64,000 nt of DNA, taken from NCBI GenBank assembly GCA_900556585.1, contig USPD01000002.1:1-64000 (forward strand). Direction: 5' to 3'. The translations under genes were made by a program, and so were the position numbers. Under the pieces are notes generated by a model that worked only from the letters and a program-made list of their open reading frames with translations, searched no databases and was not told the origin of the DNA. Shown here in pieces: positions 48,221-57,325 of this stretch. This DNA comes from an uncultured Eggerthella sp. (GTDB lineage Bacteria > Actinomycetota > Coriobacteriia > Coriobacteriales > Eggerthellaceae). Position 1 is the stretch's first letter, and each line of letters begins with the position of its first letter.

Positions 48221-48286
48221 ATTTCATAGCAAGAATGGCGTACTATCAATATCACAACGAATCTTGTTCTTACGCTGGAGTGCAGT

Positions 48287-49603
48287 ATGAAAGAAACATC
48301 CACCAATACATCTCTTTCAGAGGCTTCTCGCGCATCCGTTAAATCCGAGATGTTTGAAAGTTCCAATGCAACAATGTCTCCTGACATTTCCGAATCGCCC
48401 AAAACGCCAAAAAACACCAACAACTCTGTTGAGTCCCCCAAATCAAACCCAAAGCGAAATCGTCGCTATAGCTATCTTATGATGATGGCCCACCTTTGCG
48501 ATGACTTGAACCAAGGAGGCCTTGTTGCAGTAATACCATTTTTAGTTCTCCATGGTGGCTATTCATATGCCGAAGTAACTGCGCTCTTGCTGGCGTCAAA
48601 CGCAGCTTCTGCCATTATTCAGCCCTTATTCGGTTGGCTTGGTGACAAAAAGCCTCGCCCGTGGTTAATGGCACTTGGAATTTTCCTTGCTGGATTAGGC
48701 ATGGCAGGCGTTGGCGTGCTGCCAAGTTACCCCTTAATTATGGCATCTGCCATGATAAGCGGCATTGGTGTTGCAATGTTCCACCCCGAAGGAGGCCGTC
48801 TGGGGAACCTTACAGCAGGCGAACAAAAAGGCAAAGGCATGAGCATTTTTGCTGTTGGAGGCAAATTAGGGTTTACCTTCGGACCACTTGTAGCCACGGC
48901 AGCTATTACACTTTGTAGCCTTCCTGGAACATTGATTTTCATTGTTCCTTCAACACTTTGCTCGATAGTTCTGCTTTCTCAAAACAAAGCTCTTCTGGGA
49001 TACAGCACTCCAAAACAAGAATCTTCTACTGAAGTTGCCTACAAAGACAACTGGCTTGGGTTTGGTTTTGTTATGGGCGCAATTTCCTGCCGATCTATCA
49101 TGTACTACGCATTTCTTTCCTTCATCCCCCTATTCTTGGTTTACAACCTGGGTCAGGAAGAAGCCTTCGCATCGTCAGTTATTTCACTGTTCGCCCTAGT
49201 CTGTGCGGTAGGCACAATCGCTTCTGGCTGGGCTGGTCAAATTTTGGGAGCTAAGAAGCTTATTATTATCTCCTATGCATGTGTTGCTGTTGAAGTTGTA
49301 ATTTTTGCCTTTAATGGATCACTTGTTATAGCGCTTATTCTTATAGCAATTTTGGCATTAACGTGCGATATTTCTTACCCTTCAGCAGTTGCCATGGGGC
49401 AAAGTTTTGTCCCACATCACTTGGGTATGGCATCAGGGCTCTCGTTTGGGGTAATGGTATGCATTGGCGGATTGATGACACCAGTATTTGGCCTCATTGG
49501 CGATTATTTTGGTCTACAAGTTGTTATGCTTTGTGTTACCGCCATTGCCATTTTAGGGATTATCATTACACTCTTTATCCCCAAAAATAGACCCATGCGC
49601 TAA
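48287..49603 (+). CDS. MFS transporter, fosmidomycin-resistance (Fsr)-like
   Basis: A 438-residue protein. The first 60 residues are Ser/Thr/Asn/Pro rich and hydrophilic. Then about 12 helices follow, with MAHLCDDLNQGGLVAVIPFL, PLFGWLGDKKPRPWLMALG and AMFHPEGGRLGNL, all typical of the Fsr group (the AxxHPE segment in helix 4-5). Members export fosmidomycin or natural metabolites. GGAG precedes the ATG. No resistance genes neighbour it, so the natural substrate is unknown. Confidence 0.85.
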   Translation: MKETSTNTSLSEASRASVKSEMFESSNATMSPDISESPKTPKNTNNSVESPKSNPKRNRRYSYLMMMAHLCDDLNQGGLVAVIPFLVLHGGYSYAEVTALLLASNAASAIIQPLFGWLGDKKPRPWLMALGIFLAGLGMAGVGVLPSYPLIMASAMISGIGVAMFHPEGGRLGNLTAGEQKGKGMSIFAVGGKLGFTFGPLVATAAITLCSLPGTLIFIVPSTLCSIVLLSQNKALLGYSTPKQESSTEVAYKDNWLGFGFVMGAISCRSIMYYAFLSFIPLFLVYNLGQEEAFASSVISLFALVCAVGTIASGWAGQILGAKKLIIISYACVAVEVVIFAFNGSLVIALILIAILALTCDISYPSAVAMGQSFVPHHLGMASGLSFGVMVCIGGLMTPVFGLIGDYFGLQVVMLCVTAIAILGIIITLFIPKNRPMR

Positions 49604-49634
49604 CAGCAGTCAGAGTATTTTGCACGTCGATTAA

Positions 49635-50822
49635 CTACGCACCAGATGAAGTCCCTGTATTCGAAGAAGTATTTGAACCAGTACCTGATCCCGTTTCTGT
49701 TCCAGATGATGAACCTGACCCGGCGTTCGAGCCTGATGAAGATCCGCCATTTGTACCGCTAGAACTGGATCCATCGTTTGTTCCTGAACTGGTGCCATCC
49801 GTTGAACCTTGTCCACTCGTCGAACCTGTTCCCTGAGAAGAGTTTTGATCGGAACTAGTTCCAGATTGCCCAGACTGTTCACCCGAAGTGTTAGTTGACC
49901 CTGATGACGAATTACTGCTCGTATTGGCACCCTCAGAAGCGGAAGAATCGTTAGTTGTTGATTGATTATGATGCGAGCTCGTTCCCTCTTCCTGCGATGA
50001 ATATGACTGACCATTAGTTATTGCCGGCAAAATAGGATCCGTCTTGGTTCCAATGCCTTCGCCCTGTGTAGCAAAGGTAATAACGCCTGCACAAATTACT
50101 ATTGCAATTAAAGAAGAAACCACTGAAACAACCAGTACTTGGCGCTGAACCTTAGCCTTACGATTGCGCCTTTCGTGGGCACGACGCAAAGCAGGATCAA
50201 CCTCTTGAGCATTAGGTGCAGTATAGCGAATATCATTGGCATTCATAACGCGCGTTGCGGCATTTAAGCCATCTTCGCTACGCAACTGAGTGGTAGCCTC
50301 ATCGCTACGCAGCTGAGTAGTTGCTTCACCATTTGACGAATTATTCGTGCCCATTGCTTGTGCGCCCTGCCCATCACCTGAACCATGGGTATGTAAGCCT
50401 TGCACGGCATCCGAATTCATTGACGAACTCGAAGAAGAAGCGTTATCTTCCCCTAAACCGTTAAGCAATGAAGTAGAGCCTGCATCACGAATTTTATCCG
50501 CAGAAACAGACAGTGCTTTCTTATATATCTGCGAAGAAACTGCAGAGATCACCGAACCAATAGCGGCACCAATCAACGATCCCGCTACACCAATGACAGA
50601 AGAAAGCAAAAACACGGTAGCAGCCGCCAGAGCACCAGCAATAACTTGAGCCATTGATAAATCATCAAATAGCCCCCGCAAAAAGCCCTTAGGTTTCTCC
50701 ATTGCAGTTTCCCCTGATGGCGCTACCGTTCCAGAAGCAATTTGGACCGATGTGGCTTCATTAATAGATTCAATATGCTTCGTTTGATTAGATTGCGTTG
50801 TATGTTTATTGGTCTGTTTCAC
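49635..50822 (-). CDS. Two-helix membrane protein with Ser/Gly/Thr-rich extracellular tail
   Basis: A 395-residue protein from the GTG at 50822, chosen for AAGGAGG exactly 7 bases upstream. The N-terminal 45 residues are polar. A Gly/Ala/Ser-rich hydrophobic stretch (about 60-110) may form one or two helices. A Ser/Thr/Asn/Gln region follows, then a basic RRAHERRNRKAKVQRQ and a helix VLVVSVVSSLIAIVICAGVI. The last 110 residues are almost only Ser, Gly, Thr, Asn and Asp, as in wall-spanning stalks. No family is recognised. It may be an anchored cell-surface protein (inference). Confidence 0.7.
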   Translation of the reverse strand: MKQTNKHTTQSNQTKHIESINEATSVQIASGTVAPSGETAMEKPKGFLRGLFDDLSMAQVIAGALAAATVFLLSSVIGVAGSLIGAAIGSVISAVSSQIYKKALSVSADKIRDAGSTSLLNGLGEDNASSSSSSMNSDAVQGLHTHGSGDGQGAQAMGTNNSSNGEATTQLRSDEATTQLRSEDGLNAATRVMNANDIRYTAPNAQEVDPALRRAHERRNRKAKVQRQVLVVSVVSSLIAIVICAGVITFATQGEGIGTKTDPILPAITNGQSYSSQEEGTSSHHNQSTTNDSSASEGANTSSNSSSGSTNTSGEQSGQSGTSSDQNSSQGTGSTSGQGSTDGTSSGTNDGSSSSGTNGGSSSGSNAGSGSSSGTETGSGTGSNTSSNTGTSSGA

Positions 50823-50957
50823 CAAAGTGCCTCCTTCAGCTTTTAAACCTAACAAGGAGCCTCGTTTTCAAAAAGAGCATTCACTGACTCTTCACTTATT
50901 CTTGACCACTTCGTCACTGAAACAAAAGAGAGATTCCATATTTATATATGGATATGA

Positions 50958-51890
50958 CTAAAGTACCAAACCCGAAGAAAGAATAATAGCAAGAACCGTC
51001 ATTGCAACAACACCCGCAACAACTGTTATCACATTTGAAAGGCCTGCCAAACCTGCATCGCCTTTGAGCCACATAGTAAAAACAGGGCCCAAACCAGCTG
51101 CAGGCGCCCACAGCATGGCCGCCACAACCAAACGCGTTTCAAAATCGAACGGGATAAGCAAGAATACTGCAACGCAAAGAATTGCAGATAAAGCAAAACG
51201 ACACACAGTAATACGAACAAGTTGACCAATTTTGCCGTGATCAATAGAAAAATTAACCATCAGTCCAAGCAAGAGCATGGCAAGAAATGCATTGGCGTGC
51301 GCTACTGGCTCAATGAAGGTTGCCGCTTGCTCAGGAATCTGAATGCCCGCAACCGCCAATATCACGAGCAGTGCATACAGGTCGAACGGAACTGACTTTA
51401 TCAACCTCTTAAGAGCAAGCACTATTCTTCCTGCCAAAGAAGTTCCTTTTTCAACTAAAGCGCTCGTGAAGGGATATATACCGCCATTAATCATGAGTGA
51501 ATTACCTGCATCAAACAAGCAAATAGCAACTATGGTGTGTTGCGGAAAAATAGCAAGGGCAAAGGGAAGAACAAAATTGCCAATGTTGTAGCCAGAAATA
51601 TTGCACATCATAAATACACGTCTGTCGTTGTCTTCGCGCCATGTAATAAGCATGGCTGCAAACCATGGAATAAACGTACAAATAAAACCAACGGCAACAA
51701 GCAGGATCAAAGAAGGATTAAATTCCGAAGTAACGAACGCATAAAAAATAGCGCACGGTACCGTGATATTGAATACAATCTTCGACAAGATATCAATAAA
51801 CGCCTGAGGTACTTCAATGACACGAGGCATTATCACACCCAAAATGATGATCGCCGTCAAAGAAGCTACTGTTAAGAGCGCGTTTTCCAT
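50958..51890 (-). CDS. AEC-family (auxin efflux carrier-like) permease
   Basis: A 310-residue membrane protein with about ten helices. NISGYNIGNFVLPFA in the first half is the family's central motif, and MLWAPAAGLGPVFTMWLKGD occurs in the second half. Bacterial relatives transport malate, malonate or similar carboxylates. It is leftward, with a small hairpin (TCCATAT/ATATGGA, 50935-50952) after its stop. A TatD gene lies directly upstream on the same strand, 45 bases away. Confidence 0.85.
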   Translation of the reverse strand: MENALLTVASLTAIIILGVIMPRVIEVPQAFIDILSKIVFNITVPCAIFYAFVTSEFNPSLILLVAVGFICTFIPWFAAMLITWREDNDRRVFMMCNISGYNIGNFVLPFALAIFPQHTIVAICLFDAGNSLMINGGIYPFTSALVEKGTSLAGRIVLALKRLIKSVPFDLYALLVILAVAGIQIPEQAATFIEPVAHANAFLAMLLLGLMVNFSIDHGKIGQLVRITVCRFALSAILCVAVFLLIPFDFETRLVVAAMLWAPAAGLGPVFTMWLKGDAGLAGLSNVITVVAGVVAMTVLAIILSSGLVL

Positions 51891-51934
51891 ACCAGAAATA
51901 ATAACGCTATGGTTTTACTTTTAATCTAGGTAAA

Positions 51935-52876
51935 TTACTGCATTAAATTTTTTAAAGAAAAGAGCAATTGAACGTTTTTGTTTATAAGACCAGCTAAATA
52001 TTGAGAATCTTGTCTACGCGTTTCTGATAGCTTCTCAAGCGAAATTCGCAACTCTTCTTCAACCTGTTTGTAAGCATATGGAACAGGAACAATTTCTAAT
52101 GATTGGTTCGACACAGGTGGCGCATCGGTTTCCAATAAAAGCTTATCTTCAGGAATAGCTTTGACATATTCTCTGCCGCGTTTGGAAGAAAGCATGCGTG
52201 CATTAACAGAAAAGTAGCATCCTAATTGTCTTGCTCGTTTTAGATGTTCTGAAGATCCTGAAAACCAATGAAAAATGCAAGTGCAAGTTTTGTATGCCCC
52301 CGATGCTTCAAGCAAAGAAAGCAACTCATCGTCCGCTTGAACACAATGAAAAGAAATAACCTTGTTTCCCTGTTCTGCGCAAGCATTAACAATATGATTT
52401 ATTGCCCGAATCTGGCTGCTTTTAGTACCAACACGACGAGAAGAAAAATCTAAGCCCACTTCCCCAATATAGGGTGCTGTAGGAACATATGCATCAAATT
52501 CGCACAAAACGGTTTGGAGCCGTACCGCCTCATTCGGAACCCACCAAGGATGAAGTCCAAGTGCTATGTAAACAGTAGGTGTCTGCGGGGGAAATTGTCC
52601 TGTTGTCTGGCATTTAGAAATACCAAAGCTTTCCGAAAACGATTTCAAAAGCCGTTTGTATTCAAAAGGAGTAACGCTTACAGAATAGATTTGCGCTTTG
52701 GCATTAGAAGCCTCGCACACAAACGCAGTTGGGTCATCCATGAACCCAACATGGCAATGCATATCGTGAAGGGGTGCCGCAAAAGCAGGCACATTAGCTT
52801 TATCAAATTCATCAAGCACGCCCAAATCATTGCAAGATTTTTGTTTTCCAAAGGGCGCAGCGTTCGTCATTGCCAT
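51935..52876 (-). CDS. TatD-family metal-dependent hydrolase
   Basis: A 313-residue TIM-barrel hydrolase. HDMHCHVGF is the HxH metal motif, YIGEVGLDFS has the bridging Glu, ISFHCVQAD and FHWFSGS the metal His residues, and LLLETDAPPV the final Asp. TatD proteins act as 3'-5' DNases or deacylases. It is longer than E. coli TatD (260) because of about 20 extra N-terminal residues and a loop insert near 85-100. AAGGG precedes the ATG. It may share a transcript with the AEC gene. Confidence 0.85.
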   Translation of the reverse strand: MAMTNAAPFGKQKSCNDLGVLDEFDKANVPAFAAPLHDMHCHVGFMDDPTAFVCEASNAKAQIYSVSVTPFEYKRLLKSFSESFGISKCQTTGQFPPQTPTVYIALGLHPWWVPNEAVRLQTVLCEFDAYVPTAPYIGEVGLDFSSRRVGTKSSQIRAINHIVNACAEQGNKVISFHCVQADDELLSLLEASGAYKTCTCIFHWFSGSSEHLKRARQLGCYFSVNARMLSSKRGREYVKAIPEDKLLLETDAPPVSNQSLEIVPVPYAYKQVEEELRISLEKLSETRRQDSQYLAGLINKNVQLLFSLKNLMQ

Positions 52877-53037
52877 CTTGAACCCTTTCGTCGCTTCTCT
52901 TTAGTCATCCTAACGCAACTATTGATGAATTTGTTAAGCTTGTATCTGTGCTCCAAACACCGCTGGAATCATCTTTTCATTGTATTTTGGAGTTCGCTGG
53001 GGTTCTTACTTTTAAGTCGCGCTGTTAGGGGGAAATC

Positions 53038-54093
53038 GTGACTTCAAAATATCTTGACCAGTATAATTACGGCAAAATGGAGCAGCTCTTTCCTGGAATT
53101 TATAGAGTGCCCGTTCCTTTGCCTGACAATCCGTTGGAGTTCTTGAATTCCTACTTCATTTTGAGCGATGATAAAACAACCATTGTTGACGTCGGCTTTA
53201 ATCACCCCGCCTGCGAAAAAGCCTTAGAAGATGCACTTCATGCATTAGATCGCGACTGGGAATCAGTAGAAATCGTACTGACTCATTCACACCCCGATCA
53301 CACCAGCAATCTTGATCGCATTTGGCGTAGATGGATGCGTATCTATGCGAATATGCACTCGTTCCAAGAAGTGCAAAATCTTATGAATATCCAATCGCCT
53401 GTGTTCAATCCACTGATTGGACACCTGCTTAAACCTGATACTTTCTATGGCAGAAGCATGCAAAAACGTGATGCTAATACCTATCAAGTAACAGCAGAAT
53501 TGTTACCACTCAAAAACCAGCCCGACCTGTTTTACCTTGCCGATGGTGACGTATACCGAAATGGATCTTATCGATTCCAAGTAATCACTACACCAGGCCA
53601 TGATGACTGGCATATTTGCTTATACGAGCCAACACTAAAAGTACTCATAGCTGGTGACCATGTGTTAGAGCGTATTACCCCAAGCATTATGAGCTGGATA
53701 ACCTCATATGATGCCTTAAAAGAATTCTTTAACAGCCTTGATAAGGTTCGAGACCTGGATGTTGATCTTATCCTACCTGGTCACGGCAAGCCCTTCATGG
53801 GCATTGCGCAGCGCGTAGACTTTCTAAAGCAGTTCCACAGAAACCGTCTTGAAGAACTATATGAACTTGTGGCAGGTGGCCACGCTAGTCTAATTGATAT
53901 TGCACGTAGCGCCTCCTGGAAACACCCCAACTGGGACGGCTGGACAATAGATCAAAAGTTTTATTCGCTCGGAGAGACACTTGCACATCTTATCTATTTA
54001 GTGAATGCAGGACGTATTACCTTAACCGTCTGCGAAAACAAACGCCGATTCTACGTAGCGGATCAATGGGAGGTGCGTCGCACCAACAATTAG
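53038..54093 (+). CDS. MBL-fold metallo-hydrolase
   Basis: A 351-residue hydrolase. TIVDVGFNHP and LTHSHPDHTSNLDR (HxHxDH) form the metal site; TPGHDDWHICLYE, IAGDHVLERITP and LILPGHGKPF supply the remaining ligands. A C-terminal winged-helix-like domain of about 80 residues follows, as in LACTB2-like and related thioesterase or nuclease-type enzymes. The GTG at 53038 is supported by GGGGGAAAT. The stop TAG at 54091 is followed at once by a 29-bp tandem repeat and then a terminator. Confidence 0.83.
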   Translation: MTSKYLDQYNYGKMEQLFPGIYRVPVPLPDNPLEFLNSYFILSDDKTTIVDVGFNHPACEKALEDALHALDRDWESVEIVLTHSHPDHTSNLDRIWRRWMRIYANMHSFQEVQNLMNIQSPVFNPLIGHLLKPDTFYGRSMQKRDANTYQVTAELLPLKNQPDLFYLADGDVYRNGSYRFQVITTPGHDDWHICLYEPTLKVLIAGDHVLERITPSIMSWITSYDALKEFFNSLDKVRDLDVDLILPGHGKPFMGIAQRVDFLKQFHRNRLEELYELVAGGHASLIDIARSASWKHPNWDGWTIDQKFYSLGETLAHLIYLVNAGRITLTVCENKRRFYVADQWEVRRTNN

Positions 54094-54151
54094 CCCAACA
54101 TATGCAACACACTAGCAGCAGACCCAGTACATGTAACGCACTGGTAACTAA
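54094..54151. repeat. 29-bp tandem repeat starting directly after a stop codon
   Basis: Unit 1 (54094-54122) and unit 2 (54123-54151) both begin CCCA and have a beginning third copy CCCAAATAAG. They differ at ten sites: nine transitions and one transversion. The repeat starts at the base after the TAG of the MBL gene. Confidence 0.75.
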
Positions 54152-54161
54152 CCCAAATAAG

Positions 54162-54192
54162 AAGTGGATGCATATTATGCATCCACTTTTTT
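54162..54192. terminator. Terminator between MBL gene and usp
   Basis: AAGTGGATGCA (54162-54172) pairs with TGCATCCACTT (54178-54188), loop TATTA, then a T-run on the plus strand. It can also serve the converging usp operon. Confidence 0.9.
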
Positions 54193-54253
54193 ATAACATG
54201 TTATTTTGAGCGGTCGATAAAAACCCAGAAGTTTTCCTCTAACAATCTAGTGC

Positions 54254-55129
54254 TTATTCAGCGTTCTTTTCTGGAACCACAATAGTGGGAACCTCAAGAC
54301 GAGAAAGAACACCAAACGTTACAGAGCCAAACAAAGCACGGCTTACACGAGAACGAGCGTGGGTTCCTAACAAAAGCATTCGCTTACCTTCGCTGCATTC
54401 CATAATTACCTGAGTAGGAGAGCCACCTTCAACAGCTCTACCGGTTACTTTAAGTTCTGGATGAGCTTCTTTAATTTGTGCGATAAGTGTATCGAGTTTA
54501 CGTTGGAACATTTCACCAACGGGCTGCAAGCCGCCGCCCATTACTTCAGACGCACGAGAAATTAGCGTTGGTATACCCCAAGCAGAAACAAGTTCCAGCG
54601 GCTCATTAAAAGCAAGCGCCATATTAACGCCCATAACTACTGCATCATTGCTTGTATCATCGGGGCCAACGCCAACAATAATACCTTTAGAATCATGGGT
54701 TTTCGTGTAATCAGAAGGAATAATAGCAGTTGCCACATTCGAAACAGAAGCAACGCGTAAACCCTTAGCGCCAAATACCTTTTCACCAACAGTCTTATTG
54801 TGGTGGGAACCCAAAACAACAATGTCATGATCGTCAGAAGTAGCAATAAGAGCCTCAACAACATCGCCCTTACCAACAGCTACATTGACGGAAATCCCTG
54901 GATACTCTTCTGTAAGACTCTCCTGTGCAGTTCCTAGTACATTATCTACAGCGGTTTGCAAGATCTTTTCATCAGAACCAGCTAAGCGAGCCGAACCGGG
55001 GTCGATAATAGCAAGCAAAGTAAGCTGAGCGCCTTCTTCTTTACTTGCTAAAGCGGCTGCCCACTCCAGCGCACATTGGCTGCGTTCACTGCCATCAATA
55101 CCAACAAGAATATTTTTCATGGTATTCAT
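54254..55129 (-). CDS. Tandem universal stress protein
   Basis: A 291-residue protein of two Usp domains. Domain 1 (residues 1-140) begins ILVGIDGSERSQCALEWA and ends with VVLGSHHNKTVGEKVFG; domain 2 begins GIIVGVGPDDTSNDAVV and ends with LLLGTHARSRVSRALFGSV, the ATP-binding G-x-G-S/T loop region. The role is stress adaptation by nucleotide binding; details unknown. It is third in an operon with a small membrane protein and the phosphate permease, so it may follow phosphate status (inference). AAAGG precedes the ATG. Confidence 0.88.
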   Translation of the reverse strand: MNTMKNILVGIDGSERSQCALEWAAALASKEEGAQLTLLAIIDPGSARLAGSDEKILQTAVDNVLGTAQESLTEEYPGISVNVAVGKGDVVEALIATSDDHDIVVLGSHHNKTVGEKVFGAKGLRVASVSNVATAIIPSDYTKTHDSKGIIVGVGPDDTSNDAVVMGVNMALAFNEPLELVSAWGIPTLISRASEVMGGGLQPVGEMFQRKLDTLIAQIKEAHPELKVTGRAVEGGSPTQVIMECSEGKRMLLLGTHARSRVSRALFGSVTFGVLSRLEVPTIVVPEKNAE

Positions 55130-55146
55130 TCAACCTTTCTCAGGGC

Positions 55147-55374
55147 CTAGTGGAACAGAGGGATCATAAGCCAAAGTGCGAAAAGCACTACCAATACACA
55201 AGCTACAAAGCATGCAACCGAAGCAATACGAAAGCCCATAAAACCATCGCCCTCCTGTTCAGCAGTGGTGCTACGCGCCCAAAGACGAAGACCAGTTGCA
55301 TACATAGTGCCAATTCCACCTGCAATTGCTACGGCAACAACTAACACCGTAAGAAAACTAATAACTTCTTCCAC
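55147..55374 (-). CDS. Small two-helix membrane protein in the pit operon
   Basis: A 75-residue protein with two hydrophobic segments: EVISFLTVLVVAVAIAGGI and VACFVACVLVVLFALWLM. The loop between them is short and charged. The GTG at 55374 has GGAG 7 bases upstream. It lies 14 bases after pit and 17 before usp, so the three form one operon. I do not recognise the family; an accessory role in phosphate transport is possible. Confidence 0.75.
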   Translation of the reverse strand: MEEVISFLTVLVVAVAIAGGIGTMYATGLRLWARSTTAEQEGDGFMGFRIASVACFVACVLVVLFALWLMIPLFH

Positions 55375-55388
55375 AGTATTCTCCTTCC

Positions 55389-56549
55389 TTACGCTGCTGC
55401 TGCCTGAGCATTGCTATTATCGAGATTGAGTTTCACTTCAGTACCTTCATTAACATTGGTGGAATTAACGGGATTGCGACGAGCTAAACGGAAGATAACA
55501 ATAGCAATAATTGCTGCAGCTACTACAACTGCTGCGGTGCCAAAAATATTAATCTTAGCAACGGCGCAAGCTGCCGCTGCAATAATACCTGCCGCAGGAA
55601 AAGTTACCAACCAAGCAATCAACATGCGACCAGCAACCGCCCAGTTAACTTCATTGCCTTTCTTGCCCAAACCAACACCAATGATAGATCCAGAACAAAC
55701 CTGAGTGGTCGAAAGAGCGAAACCCAAGTGAGAGGAAACCAAAATGGTGGTTGCTGAACTTGCTTCCGCTGCGAAACCCTGCGGGGTGTTGATCTCGGTT
55801 AAGCCCTTACCAAGAGTACGAATAACGCGCCAACCGCCCATGTAGGTACCCATTGCAATAGCCAAACCGCAAACAGCGATAACCCACAGTTGAGGATCGG
55901 AACCAGAAGGCTGAATGCCAACTGCAATCAAGGTAAGAGTAATAATGCCCATAGTCTTCTGAGCATCGTTGGTACCATGGGAAAGCGCCACTAAACACGC
56001 AGTTACAGTCTGACCATGACGAAAACCGTTTTCAATGTACTTTTCATCAAGCTGCTTAACAATAAAGTAAATTAACTTTACCGCGCAAAATGCCGCCAAG
56101 CCGGCAACAACTGGCGAAATAAGAGCAGGAAGCAGAACCTTAGTGATTACTGCAAAAAAGTTAACACCTTGAGTGCCAGCACCAACAATAACAGCACCCA
56201 CCAAACCGCCGAACAGAGCATGAGAAGAACTAGAAGGAAGACCAACCAGCCACGTTAACAAATTCCAAATAATTGCGCCCAGCAAACCTGCCAAAATAAA
56301 CTCTGGCGCAATAGTTACTTGCTGTTCATTAATTAAACCGCCTGAAATGGTGTTTGCAACTTCTGTTGAAAGGAATGCACCCACCAGGTTCAAGGTACCT
56401 GCAGCAATAACTGCAGTTTTTGGCTTCAGGGCACCAGTAGCAATCGAAGTAGCCATGGCGTTGGCCGTATCATGGAAGCCATTCGTGAAGTCGAACGTAA
56501 GAGCCACAACAATTACAAGGCCTACGACGACAAGAGTAGCGATATCCAT
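55389..56549 (-). CDS. pit: Inorganic phosphate transporter, PiT family
   Basis: A 386-residue membrane protein with about ten helices. DFTNGFHDTANAMATSIATGAL is family-typical of the first PiT repeat, with GTNDAQKTMGIITL in the second. It imports metal-phosphate with protons. AAGGAGG lies before the ATG at 56549, 13 bases away. First in an operon with a small membrane protein and a tandem Usp. No PhoU-like gene is in the operon. A phased array of GTTAA-type hexamers lies about 190 bases upstream, consistent with PhoP control. Confidence 0.93.
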   Translation of the reverse strand: MDIATLVVVGLVIVVALTFDFTNGFHDTANAMATSIATGALKPKTAVIAAGTLNLVGAFLSTEVANTISGGLINEQQVTIAPEFILAGLLGAIIWNLLTWLVGLPSSSSHALFGGLVGAVIVGAGTQGVNFFAVITKVLLPALISPVVAGLAAFCAVKLIYFIVKQLDEKYIENGFRHGQTVTACLVALSHGTNDAQKTMGIITLTLIAVGIQPSGSDPQLWVIAVCGLAIAMGTYMGGWRVIRTLGKGLTEINTPQGFAAEASSATTILVSSHLGFALSTTQVCSGSIIGVGLGKKGNEVNWAVAGRMLIAWLVTFPAAGIIAAAACAVAKINIFGTAAVVVAAAIIAIVIFRLARRNPVNSTNVNEGTEVKLNLDNSNAQAAAA

Positions 56550-56738
56550 GCTATTCTTTTTCCTCCTTCTAATGGATTTTCATCTTGTCCTAAATGAAGC
56601 AAGAAGCCATCATGCTCAACCTGTCAGGTTTAGTAACTTTCCTATTGGAAATAACCATTAGCCTTGGCTTTTTACCTCATTCTCGCATCGGAAATTCGCT
56701 GCATTTCCTTTGCGTCTACGAAAGAATAGCAAGGTAAA

Positions 56739-56785
56739 TGTTAAATAGATGTAAGATCCAGTTAAGTATTGTTAAGACTTGTAAC
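56739..56785 (-). promoter_or_regulatory. PHO-box-like array of five phased hexamers upstream of pit
   Basis: On the plus strand TGTTAA, ATGTAA, AGTTAA, TGTTAA and TTGTAA begin at 56739, 56749, 56760, 56770 and 56780. The spacing is 10, 11, 10 and 10 bases. On the minus strand these read TTAACA-type repeats, the form bound by Bacillus PhoP at about 11-bp intervals. They are upstream of the phosphate transporter operon. Confidence 0.65.
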
Positions 56786-56929
56786 GCTACGAAAAACCCT
56801 TGTTAAGAACAGGTTCAAGACATGATAAACTATCACGCTTTCAATTAGCTTCAATTGGTTTCTATAAGCGTTCCGAATGCTTTATTTGACACAGTTTGCG
56901 TAAAACATGTTTGCGCAGTGCGCTTTTTT

Positions 56930-57017
56930 AAAAAGAAAACATTCTGAACTAAAAAAGAAAACATTCTGGATTAAATAAGAAAACATTCTGAATTAAAAAA
57001 GAAAACATTCTGAACTC
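56930..57017. repeat. Four copies of a 22-bp direct repeat
   Basis: GAAAACATTCTG begins at 56935, 56957, 56979 and 57001, exactly 22 bases apart. The rest of each unit is A-rich. Period matches two helical turns. No replication or regulatory gene is adjacent. Confidence 0.9.
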
Positions 57018-57115
57018 TGATTGTCTTGACTCAGTATTAAGTATATGGACTCATCAAAAACTGTGTTGCAAGTGTTTTTGAGCCGATCATAAAAGAAAGC
57101 ACCGTAAGCACCTAA

Positions 57116-57325
57116 CATGCCAGCGCAAAATTATTACGATTTTGGTCAAAAACATACTGTTGTAGGCATCACTTCCAGCCTCTTTAAGTTGCAGCATCGT
57201 AAGGATTGTAACCAACCAACAAATGTATGTAACGAACAGGCGGCTTTCCTCTTCTTTTAAGAAAACAGATGCCTACAACAGGGCTTTTGTGACCAAATTT
57301 GCAACTTTTTTGCAGGCTGCGCCAA
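57116..57325. repeat. Inverted pair of a dispersed repeat (copies A and B)
   Basis: Copy A (57116-57170, minus) and copy B (57268-57325, plus) share GATGCCTACAACAG exactly in inverted orientation, then GACCAAA and a GC-rich end. About 97 bases lie between. A third copy is at 47599-47648. No gene is inside. Confidence 0.65.

Noticed and set aside
56930..57017. Iteron-type replication origin
   Set aside because: The 22-bp period is iteron-like, but no rep, dnaA or parAB gene or DnaA boxes are near and the surroundings are ordinary chromosome.
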